Below are positions 5,438 through 5,481 of a DNA stretch of 5,481 bases, in pieces. This stretch comes from a bacterium MnTg04. GTDB taxonomy: Bacteria; Pseudomonadota; Gammaproteobacteria; Steroidobacterales; MnTg04. The notes beneath the pieces are model-generated. The model was not told the DNA's origin. It did not search any database and worked only from the letters and a program-made list of their open reading frames with translations. Both the position numbers and the translations under genes were made by a program. Location of the stretch: contig BFAU01000155.1 in the NCBI GenBank assembly GCA_008975185.1, positions 1 to 5,481 of the forward strand, given 5' to 3'. Positions within the stretch are counted from its first letter, which is position 1, and each line of letters starts with the position of its first letter.

Positions 5438-5481
5438 ATGTTATTATCAAGGCTGTACCGTAGTGTGATGTATATCAATGC
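5438..5481 (+). other. Possible start of a further open frame, cut by the window end
   Basis: ATG 5438 opens a frame of 14 complete codons (MLLSRLYRSVMYIN) that runs off the window. AGGGATGGG at 5420-5428 is a possible but distant Shine-Dalgarno. No homology is recognisable in so few residues, and the same bases could equally be promoter sequence (TAGTGT at 5461-5466). No terminator is seen after the thioesterase gene. Confidence 0.15.

Noticed and set aside
5424..5468. ATG at 5424 as the start of a small gene
   Set aside because: The frame ends after 14 codons at TGA (5466-5468) and has no features of a known small protein.

Overview
The window looks like a chromosomal segment of a proteobacterium, most likely a gammaproteobacterium. 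Base composition is moderately GC-rich by eye. The NAD-type isocitrate dehydrogenase, the FadJ-type trifunctional-enzyme subunit and the YciA-type thioesterase are all of classes common in that group. I cannot name a genus. There are no tRNA or rRNA genes, CRISPR arrays, insertion sequences or phage genes.

Layout: (1) 1-572, plus strand: the C-terminal part of a cation diffusion facilitator (CDF) metal exporter whose 5' end lies outside the window. (2) 593-1357, plus strand: an NAD-type isocitrate dehydrogenase missing roughly its first 80 residues. It starts 20 bases after the CDF stop, right on top of a promoter-like element, so the 5' end appears to have been lost by deletion or by assembly error. 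(3) 1358-1520: a convergent intergenic stretch with a weak terminator and an AT-rich patch. (4) 1521-1979, minus strand: a small TIR-like (MTH538/ThsB-like) protein. (5) 1980-2118: a divergent control region with a GC-rich palindrome. (6) 2119-2856, plus strand: an endonuclease/exonuclease/phosphatase (EEP) family enzyme with all its catalytic residues. (7) 2857-2968: promoter and small palindromes. (8) 2969-5011 and 5008-5421, plus strand: a two-gene unit encoding a FadJ-like enoyl-CoA hydratase/3-hydroxyacyl-CoA dehydrogenase and a YciA-like acyl-CoA thioesterase, joined by an ATGA stop/start overlap. (9) 5422-5481: the start of the next region, not resolved.

How the genes relate: the last two form a clear fatty acyl-CoA unit. 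The FadJ-like protein would hydrate and oxidise enoyl-CoA, and the thioesterase would release CoA from acyl-CoA. The thiolase partner that would complete the cycle is not in the window. The divergent TIR-like/EEP pair is the least understood part. TIR domains often act in NAD+-based immunity and EEP enzymes cut phosphodiester bonds, but nothing here proves a shared role, and the TIR-like protein appears to lack the usual catalytic glutamate. The isocitrate dehydrogenase break is the strongest anomaly.
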